Assembly: GCF_000321225.1 (NCBI RefSeq)
Contig: NW_004450458.1
Location: 2,052,024-2,116,023 of the forward strand
DNA: 64,000 bases
Direction: 5' to 3'
From: Odobenus rosmarus divergens
Lineage: Eukaryota; Chordata; Mammalia; Carnivora; Odobenidae
Of the stretch, positions 1-10,891 are shown piece by piece. Numbering within the stretch: position 1 is the first letter of the stretch; every line of letters begins with the position of its first letter. The notes beneath the pieces are model-generated. The model had not been told where the DNA came from, did no database searches, and saw nothing but the letters and a program-made list of their open reading frames with translations. Both the position numbers and the translations under genes were made by a program.

Positions 1-589
1 ATATTATTCATTTAATTCCTTACAGCACCGCAGTGATAGAAAATCGCTGTGCTGGGTGGGACTTCCACGCCATGATATTCAGAATCCCTGGTGAAGAATG
101 CTTTTTTCTAATTGGCCACATTCTTAATTAGTCCATCTTGGTCATCTTTTAACTTTCACGTCTCTGGTAAATTCTGGACATAGTGAACATCCTTGAACTT
201 TTAACTCCCAGTTTTCGCTCGGCACCCCACCTGTCCCTCTTATCGCCTAGGTATCTCATCAGGAAAAGGGCTAGGTCAGAGTTTATCAGACATCTCTTAT
301 GCATCTTTGGAGCGCCACCCAATTCCACCCTTATCTCTATCTGGATCCTCATTTTTAGTTACACCCTCTCCCCACTCCCTTTTTCCACCAATCCTCATTC
401 CTGACCTCTGCTTTATCCCCTTTTCCATTCAGTGTTGCAACATGTCCTTCCAGCTGGGGACTTAACTTAATCATCTAAAAAAACCAGAGCAGGTCAAGTG
501 ATGGCTTTTTGAAGTCCCTAAAAACAGAGACCACGCAGACTGAACCAAAAGATGATGTATTTATGACACCATTCCTTTGCCTTTCCTGC
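1..589. other. Unassigned non-coding stretch
   Basis: I see no gene or clear repeat here. The 190-440 part is pyrimidine-rich and could be a very old L2 piece, but no diagnostic L2 block can be read. Open frames are short and lie on both strands, as expected by chance. Confidence 0.5.
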
Positions 590-1035
590 CCTATCTCAAT
601 ATCACGGGGGCACTTCTTCACATCCCTTCAGGTTTTTTTTTTTTATGGAATTTGGATCTTTCGTACACATCATCTTGCCACCTCCCTTTTTCATTGAGCA
701 TGCTAATAACAACCTTTTACAATGTAGTTTTTAGGACTTGCATATGTTTTCCTGCTATATGGACCATTTTTAACTTAATCAATGCATTATTTTTGTACAT
801 GGACCTTGCTCCCCATTTTTTCTTACTCTGAATTACCCTGACGTGAACATCTTTGTGGCTAAGTCATAGAGCATTTCTCTGGGTACTTTCTTAGGGCAGA
901 TTCCTAGAAATGGAAATTCTGGCTCAACTTACATGCATGTATTTAAGGCTATTGATAGAGGTTGCCTAAATTACTTTTCTGAAAGGTTATCTCAGTTTGC
1001 CGTCCGGCAGGTGTGGGAAAGGTTTCAGTAAATAC
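590..1035 (-). mobile_element. L1M fragment, antisense
   Basis: An old LINE-1 piece in reverse orientation. The block near 898-930 (TTCCTAGAAATGGAAATTCTGG) matches the well-known antisense L1 3' region that reads TTCCTAGAAGTGGAATTGCTGGGTCA. It is followed by the expected gap-and-TTGCC block at 950-1000. Many substitutions indicate a copy inherited from early mammals. The left edge is uncertain. Confidence 0.65.
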
Positions 1036-1054
1036 AAAGAATGGTATCGGTTCC

Positions 1055-1175
1055 TTCTAGCTCATCACTAATTAGTCATGTGCTCTTGGGTAACCCCCGT
1101 TAACCTTTATCACGCCAGTTGATTCATATGTAAAATCGAGGCCTTGGATTAGAACTCTGTCTTCCTCCATCTGCC
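1055..1175 (+). mobile_element. MIR fragment, sense
   Basis: The order of blocks (TAGTCATGTGCTCTTGGGTAA, then TTAACCT, then GTAAAATCGAGGC) follows the MIR core, which reads gctgtgtgaccttgggcaagt, ttaacct, tctgtaaaatgggg. It is degenerate and truncated at both ends. Confidence 0.55.
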
Positions 1176-1973
1176 ATTCTGCTATGCTGCTTTCACACAG
1201 TGGGGATAACTGCACTCCTGAATGTTCTTTGGGGTTCTTAAAAGGGCATGTTCTCAAAAGGGAATTTGGAGAATTGCCTTAAAACAGAGGAGTGGCTGAA
1301 ACAAAGATTTCTCTGGAAGTCTTCCCTGGCGAGGAAGAAAGGATTTACCATTGTCCTCAACTTTCACTTTGGCCCCTTTAAAAATTGTTCTTCGTGGCCC
1401 TAAATACTTAACAAAATTGCCTTAAATCTTGTCTGATTTTCAGTGAACAATGCTGGCAGAGGCTATTATCATAGTTCCCACTGAGGAGTTATCATTTACA
1501 GATGAAGCCACAGAGGATGTGGAAGGCTGGACACAAGCTCAGCCTTAGGGGTGAGTCAGAGGTTAGGGAGGAAAGCGTTAGACTTGTCCCCATGGGTCTA
1601 GGGATGAGTAGGCTAGTCCTCAATGCAGAGAATGCACTGCCTCAAGATACAGTTCTTGTGTTTGTCCCATGGTTTCTTAGGACCATACGTCCGAGGTAAC
1701 CCATGATCTGGGTTTATCCCAAGAGGTGATGGGGACTAACAGGTTAAGTTCTGGGAACATCAGCAGCCGGGCATTCCATCCCTGGATCTTATGTGGAGTC
1801 TGCTTTTATCCTCTACCTCTGGCAGTGGGCATTCAGGTCACACCAGGTATCCCTGCCGAAGGATGAGACTTGGTAAATGTGCTGATGAGCTCAGACATGA
1901 GCCGGTAAACATAAAGTTGAAAAGAATGATAAAATACCAGCACCAAGAGCAGCAATGAAAGCAGTTTGGCTTA
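1176..1973. other. Unassigned non-coding stretch
   Basis: Nothing coding is supported. A weak antisense MIR resemblance sits near 1,490-1,520 (ATCATTTACAGATGAAGCCACAGAG). The rest is apparently single-copy. Confidence 0.5.
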
Positions 1974-1988
1974 CTTAAAATTTTTATT

Positions 1989-2208
1989 TTATTTTTTCTG
2001 TTTTTAAAAGATTTTATTTATTTATTTATTTATTTGAAAGAGAGCGCGAGCAGGGGGAGTGGCAGAGGGACAGGGAGAGAGAGAATCTCAAGCAGACTCC
2101 CTGCTGAGTGGGGAGGCAGACAAAGGGCTCAGTCTCACGACCCTGAGATCATGACCTGAGCCAAGATCAAGTGTCAGATGCTTAACCGACTGAGCCACCC
2201 AAGCGCCC
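1989..2208 (-). mobile_element. Can-SINE, intermediate subfamily, antisense
   Basis: A complete tRNA-Lys-derived SINE in reverse. The T/A-rich tail complement is on the left (TTTAAAAGATTTTATTT) and the head complement GAGCCACCCAAGCGCCCC is on the right. It is flanked by a perfect 15-bp TSD (CTTAAAATTTTTATT) at 1,974-1,988 and 2,209-2,223. The internal AATCTCAAGCAG and GATCAAGTGTCAGATGC blocks mark the intermediate subfamily, also seen at 41.5 and 45.4 kb. Confidence 0.95.
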
Positions 2209-2289
2209 CTTAAAATTTTTATTGAGCGACGGATATGCAGAGGTCCAATGAGGGCAGCAACAGAACAGTAACTAGCTCCTAGTTAAGAG

Positions 2290-2475
2290 TTGGATGTGTG
2301 TTTGTTGAACACCAAGCTCTGCGGGTATAAACAGCCACCAGAGCTTCCCTCAAGCCGCTCACAGTCCAGCAGGGGAAAAAGAGAAGAAAGTAAACATGGC
2401 AGCAAAATTAGAAATCAAAGTTTTTACAAATACCAAAGTAGTGCAGAAGAGGGAGTGATTCACTTGAAAGTTGTA
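2290..2475 (-). mobile_element. L2 3' region, antisense
   Basis: GTGTTTGTTGAACACC followed by CTCACAGTCCAGCAGGGGAAA and a GAAGAAAGTAAAC block follows the reverse L2 3' end (ttgttgaa, cttacagtctagtggggg, agacaataaac). It is degenerate. Confidence 0.55.
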
Positions 2476-2550
2476 CTAGAATAAAACTTTAAAGTCCACA
2501 GCGTCTGATGAATTGCAGGTGAAAGCCACTTTTAGAACAGATGGACTCCT

Positions 2551-2726
2551 GGGGCGCCTGGGTGGCTCAGTCGTTAAGCGTCTGCCTTCGGATCGGGCCC
2601 CGCATCGGGCTCCCTGCTCCGCAGGAAGTCTGCTTCTCCCTCTCCCACTCCCCCTGCTTGTGTTCCTGCTCTCGCTATCTCTCTCTCTGTCAAATAAATA
2701 AATAAAATCTTTAAAAAAAAAAAAAA
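2551..2726 (+). mobile_element. Can-SINE, young subfamily, internally deleted
   Basis: Starts GGGGCGCCTGGGTGGCTCAG and ends CAAATAAATAAATAAAATCTT plus A. It is flanked by a perfect 17-bp TSD at 2,534-2,550 and 2,727-2,743. The head reads CAGTCGTTAAGCG, lacking the G of the usual CGGTTAAG. About 25-30 bases between CTTCGG and GATCGGGCCCC, which normally hold CTCAGGTCATGATC and the start of the B box, are missing. Confidence 0.97.
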
Positions 2727-2743
2727 AGAACAGATGGACTCCT

Positions 2744-3495
2744 AAACTCTTCTCTAACATCAATTTGTATGTATCAAAGCCTATACGGTTTCATTATCAA
2801 ACTGAATATATGTACATTAAAATCACATTTGATCTTTCAAACCATTAAATTACTACTAGTGTTTTCCTTTTTTTTTTTTTTCTTTTTTTAGCAAAGTTAA
2901 AAAATGTTCTTAACTCAATAGTCAAACTGGATTGAAGAGTCATTTGTTTCTAACAAATTGACACCATTATTTTCCATCGGGAGCAAACGTGCAACTCCTT
3001 TTGCTTACCCTCAGCTGGTTACCCAGAATAAGGAGACAGCAGTGTTAGAGTGAGCAGGCTCCTCTAGTCCGGAGAAAATGCAGAAATACCGCAGAGGTTG
3101 TGTCTAATTGTCTTAGTAAATGAAGTAAGGGGGTAGGGCGTGTTTATTGGAATATATGACTGAACCGACTTGAAAATTATGTAAAAGGAGCTTTGGGATT
3201 ATGTGTATTGAGTTTGTTTTCCAGATCCTAAATTCTGTAATCGTGAATAGCAGTATATCAGATTTCTGCATAATGAGGTGTATATGTGAGTGTTACATAG
3301 AACTCCACTTTCTGTTTCCTAAATGATTTGTGACATTTAGGAGAACTCTGTGGGAGATTAATACTAGAAAATTCTCTTACCTATGTAGAAGATAAACATT
3401 ATATACTGTTAATTATCATAATGTTTCTCTTGTAGAAAATAGTTGGGGACATCTGAGATTGAGAACAACAGATGTATCCTGGGTTAAAATGTCAA
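2744..3495. other. Unassigned AT-rich stretch
   Basis: No gene or clear repeat. It contains a T run at about 2,868-2,889. A 9-bp inverted repeat (AAACATTAT at 3,394-3,402 against ATAATGTTT at 3,418-3,426) could form a small hairpin. Confidence 0.5.
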
Positions 3496-3701
3496 GGGGC
3501 GCCTGGGTGGCTCAGATGGTAAGCTTCTGACTCTTGGCTTCAGCTCAGGTCATGATGTCATGGTTGTGATCTTAAGGTTGTGAGATCGAGCCCCACCTTG
3601 GGCTCCACCTGAGCATGAAGCCTGCTTAAGATTTTCCCTCTCCCTCTGTGCCACCCCTAACTCATGCTCTCTCTCTCAAAATCAATCAATCAATCAATCA
3701 T
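3496..3701 (+). mobile_element. Can-SINE, intermediate subfamily, sense
   Basis: Head GGGGCGCCTGGGTGGCTCAG with an intact A-box region, then GTTGTGAGATCGAGCCCC as B-box remnant and GCCTGCTTAAGATT, the intermediate-subfamily marker. The tail is unusual: (AATC)n instead of (AAAT)n. No convincing TSD can be read, so this copy is older or rearranged. Confidence 0.92.
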
Positions 3702-4039
3702 CAGATGCTGTCCTGAAGAAATTCATCTACCACCAGAATCAAGATGGTGGAGAAGGTGGTAGGGCAACATTTGTGTTGGGAAAGAACTCTGTAATATTTC
3801 CAGTTTTTATTCAACTTAGTAAAGTTTCAGGTATTTGAAGATTTTTGGATTCTTTTACAGTGCCAAATGGAGGGATTAACATATTAATGGTTGAAATATC
3901 TGAATAAACGATGAAACTGCTATTCCAAAAGATGTTGGAAAACTGAATGTGAAAGGAATAAGTTCTACATTTAGAAATAAACTTGGAGGGAAAAATAAAA
4001 ACCATGAGTGCTCCTGTGTGTCTTAGCTTAGAGGCCTTA

Positions 4040-4207
4040 AAAATATATATATATAACAAAAATATGTATAAATCTATAATATATAACAGAACTATATTAT
4101 ATGTAAATATATAATATATAACAAAATATATATAACAAAATATATATTATATATAAAAATATATATAACAAAATATATATGTGTACACACACACACACAC
4201 ACACACA
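4040..4207. repeat. AT-rich tract with (AC)n end
   Basis: About 140 bp of irregular TATATAACAAAA units pass directly into (AC)11-12 at 4,185-4,207. It is a compound microsatellite, likely length-polymorphic. Open frames across it are low-complexity artefacts. Confidence 0.9.
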
Positions 4208-7200
4208 AAACAAAGGCTCCTGGAAGACCAAACAGCACATTGTGGTCCATGAAAATACGTGCAAGTTCCTCTGTCCCAGATGTCCTGAAGCTGGTATGAA
4301 GTATCCTCCTAAATTCACCCTAGATTGAAATGGGGCACAAGAGAGGAAGTGACTCACGTAGGACCACAAACAAGGGGATTCTTTAAGCGGGAAAGGGGCT
4401 GCATGCTCTAGAATTGTCCCCATCTTAACCTTTAGAAGGAAGATCCCTCATGCCATTCCCTGTACATCACTCAGACCATCTGATTTTCCTGCACTTTGTT
4501 CAGGAAAGTATGCAGGTAATGGAATTTGGCTTTTCATGTTTCTAGGCAATTCTGTGGGAAAGAATCACCGGCTGTTTTCACATACTTCTTTTTCTTTTCA
4601 GTGATAAGAGATCTACTCAAGAAGACTGGGCCCCCATGGAAGCTGTCCGGTTTCTTTGCTGTTCTTTTTGAGTGCTTCCAGAATATCTGACGTGAAGAAA
4701 CCTCCCCTTTATATTTTTAATTCAGATATTGCAATTCCGACTCCAGAATGAGTCGGTCAGCAGCAGACTGAGAAGGGGGGGTCCACGTTCTGAACATGTT
4801 TAATTACTCTGGTTTGTGACTTGCTTAAAGTCCCGCAACAAAAATAAGATCTGAACGTTGCTGCTGAAGAGGCTCCTGAACAATAAGTATTTAAATGAGT
4901 ATTTCCAAAGTGTGTGTGTGAGAGAGTTAAAATCCACTGCCACAGTGCTCTTACACACGAGGACGTCTCTCTTTCTCTCCCTGCCAGACTTTTAAGGATG
5001 GGATTAGTTGAGCCTAAGAGTCAAGTGGATTACTTTGGAGCATTCCAGATTGATGGGAATGTGAGAGGTCTTGGTTGGCTTCTCCTGGGCACTGCTCTCT
5101 TTTCTCATCCTTATATGCTCTGAGAAGGCAGTATCATGGGTCCACTCCAGTCATGAGAGCAAACTCAGGGACAGATACTCGACACCACAGAGACAGGTGT
5201 GCGCCTTGATGAAACACTTCAATGTGCATTGCTGTACCGCATGGGTTTTCTCTTCATTTTTTATTTTATGCTTGAAATGTGGGATAAGTGCACTCCTGTC
5301 TTAGCTTTTTACAGTTACTTCTTTGACCATGTTTGGTTTGGTAGTTAAGAAAAAAATCAGCAGAAGGATTGCATTTCAGTGGCATAACACCTAATCCTCA
5401 GGCAAATGATTTGTCCACGCTTAATATAAAGTACTTATGATGTATTGTTTGATGTAAACACTAGTTCTAATAAAATGGTGCCTGAGGTATAGCTCTTTAA
5501 CTTGCAATACTCTATTTGTGTTGGCCTGTACACATCGGATATAAGGCCATTATGATAAAATATATCCTCTTTAGCCTGATAAAAACGCAAACTGGAGTAT
5601 AAGACCCATACCGAGAGAGAAGGGGATGCTATAAAACACAAAGCCCCTTATGATGTCTGGAGTCAGCACTGGGGACGAGCCGGCCAGCACTTCAGATGGA
5701 AACTTCCCGGCCGCCTTGGAGGAGTGTCCGTTTAATCATTTAAGGCACTTAATTCAAATCTAATATTGTGCCGAACCCAACTACATTTAAGCGGCTGCGT
5801 TCGTGAAGTTGTTATGAATGGGAAGGAACACGTGCGTTAAAACAGTGGATCTCAAGCACAAAGGAAGGTTAAAGGAAGCACTTGCAATTCAGCCTACCCT
5901 GGAGAGCAATCTCTGCTCTCAAATATCCACTTGTTATAACCTTTTTCTCCAGGACCCCGTGCTGCTTAGAAGCATGCAAGGTTAATAATAGCAGGCAAAA
6001 AAATGCGAGGCATTTCAAGACGCAACATTCATCTTACGGTTGCACTAATGCGGGGATGACAGGAAGTCACTTTCAACCTCCTTTCCTGCTGCTTATATTA
6101 CCTGCGTGTTGTGAGATACTCCTCTAGGTATTGGAGAATGATCGCTGTTCATATGGTGTTATAAGAAAGAGAGGCATATTTGCCATTATCTTCATCTGAT
6201 TTAATGCTTATAAATCAGCAGAAACTCCACCTCAATCCACTCCTCTGAGTCTCTGAAGAGCAGACACTCAGTAATAGCGCCATTCACAGTTCATCCAGTG
6301 ACTCACTTCCAGAGCACCGGTGATTGAGAGCCGTCTCAGTAACTGTGGCTTGAGCCGAAGGATGAAAAATCACGAGGTCTGACCTACAGGCACTCGAATT
6401 TTCAGGTTTCTGCCTTACCCTGACGCATCTGTTAACTCTCCCAGAGTTGCAGGAGAGGTCAAATTTTAACGGTCTCCATTTTTATCTTTTCCAGGAAAAT
6501 GAGTCCTTCAAAGAGCAAGTTTTTCAGAGTTGTTTTTGGCTTCGGTTTTTACGTTGAGGGTGTTTTATAAATTGGTCAAGTACTTAAATCCGTGAAAGTA
6601 CCTTACCTTTGAGGACAAATCTGGAAGCAAAACTGAAAACAGGAATGGCCACGAAGGGGAGAGGGGGGGAGGATGGAAAAAGGATGAAGGTGTGGCTTCC
6701 TCATGACAACTCTCTTGGAAACCCTGTGCTTATGCTCACCGAAAAGCACAGAGACAGACATGCCCACAGTGCGCACAGTGACTTCCGAGCCACACGGATC
6801 TTGTGTCCCTGGGCACCCTGAACGGGGCAGGGAAGCCAGGGAGAGGCCTCTCCCGGCTCCTGCTCTGCTGTCCTGTCCATCGGCCTGAGGGCTAGAGGCC
6901 TAGGTTCTGGTTAATTGAGGGAAGCTTGGGAAAGTAGGGCCATCTCCTTCTGGAACTCTACTTTTAGAACCGGGTCAAGAACTAGAACCCAGAGCCTGGG
7001 ACTTAGTGGAGCCCCGTAGGCGCGTGTTCATCTATTCAGTTCAGATCAGCCACTATGTTGGAGGCCTTCCAGAGCTTTTCGCATCCAGGATGCGAAAGGA
7101 GGAGAAGGTCACTTTCCAGGTCGGAGCCCTCCTCCCGGGGATGATGCTAGAAGCAGATCCTGTGTAAGAGGTGGAACTGGGGTCGGAGACAGAAGGAAAA

Positions 7201-8639
7201 CCAAGAAACCTTTCAAGTGACTGAAAGGAGGCCTCCCTCTGCTCCTACAAAAGCTCCTCTCTAATGAAATCCTAAATGTTTTCTTATCCTTCCTTCTTTT
7301 TCAATTTTTGGTCCAATGCCCAATAGTGAAGCTGAGATGCTTCTGGATTATCTTCCCGCGCCAGCCGTGAGTGGGCACTTAAATTCACCCTAGAGTTTAA
7401 ATCTGTTTTTCAACAGGCTTTAAGACTCCATACAAATTCTTCTGTGGATTTGGAATTTTGCTATTCCATATTACGCTCGCTCAGTTAAATAAAGGAAGGA
7501 GTGGATTGTGTTTAGGCATCTTTTACTTACAGACTTTTTTTTTTTCATTACAAATGGTATTTCATTTTTTAAATGAGGCTATTCTTTTATTTTTGAAAAC
7601 TCCTTCAGAAGGATATGAAGGGGATTTGCTCTTTTAGCCAGCTACCTGAGAGAGTACCTATTATTAGCATCAAGAACCCCATTACATTATACCAGCATGA
7701 GAGAAAAAGCCACATGTGTAGCTATTCTTTATAAAAAAAAAAAAAAACCTTCATGTTGAGAATTCTGAATCCTTTCTGTGGAAGGAGAAATTGGCTGTCT
7801 GGGATATTATAAACAAGTGAAATAATGCAGTCTGAAACCCGATTATGATACCTAGCTGTACTTAGAATTATTTTGGTCATTGATATGAAATGTCTCTTGC
7901 TGTTGACATTTTTAATTTCTAATGTATGTTGAGTCTGAGATTATACACTTTTTGGTTTTAGATTTTTCAAATAGATTCCAAATTCCCTTCCCAGGTGACT
8001 GTATTCTGAGGGCCACCTGTAATCAGTAATTCTCTGCTATAGTAATTTCCTGAGTTCAAACGTCTGTTGTTGGAGTCTCTGAGAGTGGGGGTGGAGGGGG
8101 ACAGAACCACAGACCCACTCTCTGATAAGAATTTTCTGTGGCTGGAGGGCGTTGGTCTTCTGAGCAGTTCAGTTTGGTTTATCCTCTCCTGCTGAAAAGG
8201 TTATCGTTTCCACTTTTCTCCAGTTGAACAAGGGAAAAACTTTAAGCATGGAGAAGAGAACGGCTTTTTGCAAGGCCACTCTGAATACCTGCTGAACCGA
8301 AGTGAAGGGCAAAAGTCGGGGACACTGTCCTGCATTTGCGTCCCAGGGGCCAATGGGTCAGGATGACGGCGGGAATCCGGATTGCTGGATGGAGTCCCTC
8401 TTGTTCCAAATAGATGTGGAGAGAGAGAGTGCAGGAGAGATGTTAGGTAAAGGAGAAAGTGTTCTTAGCTGGGCCTTGTGCTCCAGGGAGCAAGAATGGG
8501 ATTAGTTTCGTGCCCTTATTTTTCCTAAACTTCATTGCTTTCCGTTTCAGATTTGTTGGTTTTGGGGAACGAGGTAAGGCAGAGTTGAAAGCCTGAAAGG
8601 CAGAAGGAACTCATCTGAGCTGTTCCTTGGGAAATCCCA
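4208..8639. other. Repeat-poor, apparently single-copy stretch
   Basis: More than 4 kb without a recognisable SINE, LINE or LTR, and no supportable gene. CpG-containing patches (5,680-5,850; 6,980-7,150) are more frequent than in the flanks but are not CpG islands. Stretches such as 5,720-5,850, with TTTAATCATTTAAG and retained CpGs, could be conserved non-coding elements; that is inference only. Confidence 0.55.
7077..7097. repeat. 21-bp near-perfect palindrome with CpGs
   Basis: TTTCGCATCC, a single central A, then GGATGCGAAA. The ten-base arms are exact complements and each contains a CG. It could be a dimeric protein-binding site or chance. Confidence 0.85.
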
Positions 8640-9360
8640 TTATTCATTTTCCCTTCAGCTTCTCTTAACTCCTCAGAATCTGCACACCCCATCCTTCCCT
8701 CCAGGCCCACGGGCACCTCTCCAGTCCCAGGCGCCCTCACTTCTCACCAGCACCTCTGCCGGGGCTGCCTGTGGACTCCCCCATTTCCACCTGGCCTCTC
8801 TCTTGTGCTCCACAGCCGCAACCAGAGCACCCTGTAGACAACACATCCCAGTCTTTAACGCACCCGTTTTAAACCCTTCTTTGATAGTTCCTCATTGTCC
8901 TTAGGACAAACATTTAAAATCGCTACTACGGTTTACAGGGCCCTCCATCTGGTGGCCCAGTGACTCTCCAGCCTTCGGGGATGGGTCTTCCATTCACTCT
9001 CAAGGTCCGCCTCTGACTATCCCTCCACCTCCTTGAGAAAGGAGCACAGCCCACTCGTTTCCACCTGCCGCGAGCACTTCTCGCTTAGTCGTCCTTCATG
9101 ACTCAGCTTAAAGGGACGATTGCTCCCAAGTCTTGCAGGATACTCCCACCTCAGGCCATGGTAGTTCCTTCAGGTGCAAGGTGCCATGGCGCCCCGTGAT
9201 CGTCCTTTGATGATTCCCATCAGACTTTTCATAGCCTGTGTAGGTTTGTCTGCCCAGAAGACCAGCAAGCTCCATTGTGGTTGCTTGGGAATGAGGGCAA
9301 GTACCCATTATGTGCTGGTGCGTGGCACATGCTGAATAAAAATGTATGAAATAATATGAA
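8640..9360 (+). mobile_element. L2 3' end, sense
   Basis: The order of blocks follows the L2 3' end: CTTTGATAGTTCCTCATTGTCCT, AGGGCCCTCCATCTGG, CTCTCCAGCC, CTTCATGACTCAGCTTAAA, then ACCAGCAAGCTCCATTG. It ends in GTGCGTGGCACATGCTGAATAAAAATGTATGAAATAA, the equivalent of the canonical tail in which gcacatagtagg precedes caataaatg. Truncated upstream. Confidence 0.75.
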
Positions 9361-10099
9361 GAACTCAGGTTCGTCAAAGACTTGGCTTCCTTTATGTTAA
9401 AGAAGATCCAGTTCTTCCCATCTGGAAGAAGATTTTACCTCTCAGAGACCGCAGGTTGATCTGGAATTCCCCTTCCCCTGTGTTTTCACAGTCAGGAATG
9501 AAAATTAGACAAATTAGATCAAACAAGCAGCTGTCCCTTTGATGCCCAGCCCCCACCCCCTATATGCAAATAGGTTTCAGAAAGGGAAAAAGCCAAAAGG
9601 CAAAACACAAATCCAGGTTTGTTTGGCCTTCCCTAATCAGGAGATAATAACAGAGTTCTTTATTTTTATTGTTATTGTGATTTAAAATGAACTCACCATC
9701 AGCGTGGATTCCAGCATGCTAAAGAATGCCCCTGGGCACAGTAGGACATCAGTGTGGGAGTAGGTAGGTTAGCGGAACCCCCGAAAGGTAAGTAACTTGG
9801 AAAATAAATGGAGAAAGTTATATGTAGTCTCCATCACCCTTCACGGTTACCATGACCTTTCCATCTGATGGTAAATCTCTTCTGTTCCGAGAGATTTATC
9901 TCCCGGAGCTATACCTGGACACAGGTGTGGAACTGAGCGTGAACACGGGGGTTCCCCCTCTCGTGGTGCTCCTAGTGATGTGGGGAATCAGGCATGTCCC
10001 CGGGCAATCACGATGTATGCTAAGATAGAGGCAATCCAAGCTTTTACGGGGGTGGAGAAAAGAGGCATCTAAGCCTGGTGGGCGGGGAGGCAAATGGCC
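9361..10099. other. Unassigned non-coding stretch
   Basis: Apparently single-copy. The 9,480-9,700 part carries several factor-like motifs (octamer at 9,564; AGATAATAA near 9,642) and few signs of transposon origin. Confidence 0.45.
9564..9571 (+). promoter_or_regulatory. Octamer motif ATGCAAAT
   Basis: A perfect POU-factor octamer within TATATGCAAATAGG, in single-copy sequence. An 8-mer occurs about once per 33 kb on either strand by chance, so this alone is weak evidence of function. Confidence 0.2.
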
Positions 10100-10260
10100 A
10101 GTGAGACTTCTCAGAGGAGGTGATATCTAGTCAGACCTTAAGGGGTACGTGGGGTCCACCAAGGGGGGCAGGTGGGAGCACTGTGGCCTCGTGGACAGTG
10201 TCTTCCAGAAGGAAGACATCTCTGGCGCTGCCTGGGATATATCCATCACTACAATACATC
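10100..10260 (-). mobile_element. L2 fragment, antisense
   Basis: CAGAGGAGGTGATATCTAGTCAGACCTTAA resembles the reverse L2 block aggtgacatctgagctgagtcttgaag. The following CTTCCAGAAGGAAGACA fits the cattccaggcagagggaaca block. Low identity. Confidence 0.4.
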
Positions 10261-10750
10261 AACAGCATTTGTGCATATAGGATATCAGCGAAATTAATCA
10301 ATAAATAAAATCAGTGGCTGGGAGCTAACACCTCCTCAGCATCTGATGGAGTCCTGAAGGTCGCTTAGGGTTTCCAAGCAGCGTGCCTTTTCTCCTCTCA
10401 CTGTGCTGACCCCATGCCAGGGCAGACAAAGGAGATCTTCTAAAGTGCCTGATGTCACCTTCAAATTCTTTGCCCGCAATGCAAGTTACACAGAACAGTC
10501 TCCGCCTGCCTCCTGCAGTAGGCCCTCTGATCATCTGTCTAACGTGTACTTACCGTCCTGACTCAGACAAGCTGTGGCAATGGCCCCCTTCCTAGCAATC
10601 CTAGAGGTTATTTGCACCAGACACCTTTCCAACGGGTCACCTGCTGAAACATCCCCCGGGGGGGGGGCCTTTCAATGAGATAAACTGCATATTAAACATA
10701 CTTCCTGCTGCTGTCATTCCACGGATTGGGTAGGATAAAATACAGAACCA

Positions 10751-10891
10751 ACCTTCCTTCCTTCCTTCCTTCCTTCCTTCCTTCCTTCCTTCCTTCCTTC
10801 CTTCTTTCCTTCCTTCTTTCCTTCCTTCCTTCCCTCCCTCCCTCCTTCCCTCCCTCCTTCCTTCCTTCCTTCTTTCCTTCCTTTCTTTTCC
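10751..10891. repeat. (TTCC)n polypyrimidine tract
   Basis: About 140 bases with C and T only on the + strand, mainly TTCC with TTTC and TCCC interruptions. The complementary strand is pure purine. Mirror symmetry makes triplex DNA possible. The encoded KEGR/FLPS repeats are low-complexity artefacts. Confidence 0.97.

Noticed and set aside
4040..4207. Possible matrix-attachment or origin-like AT tract
   Set aside because: Long AT/CA compound repeats are common in mammalian DNA; nothing specific separates this one.
6609..7160. Possible CpG island and promoter
   Set aside because: GC rises slightly and a few CpGs occur, but density is far below an island and no TATA, initiator or adjoining exon is visible.
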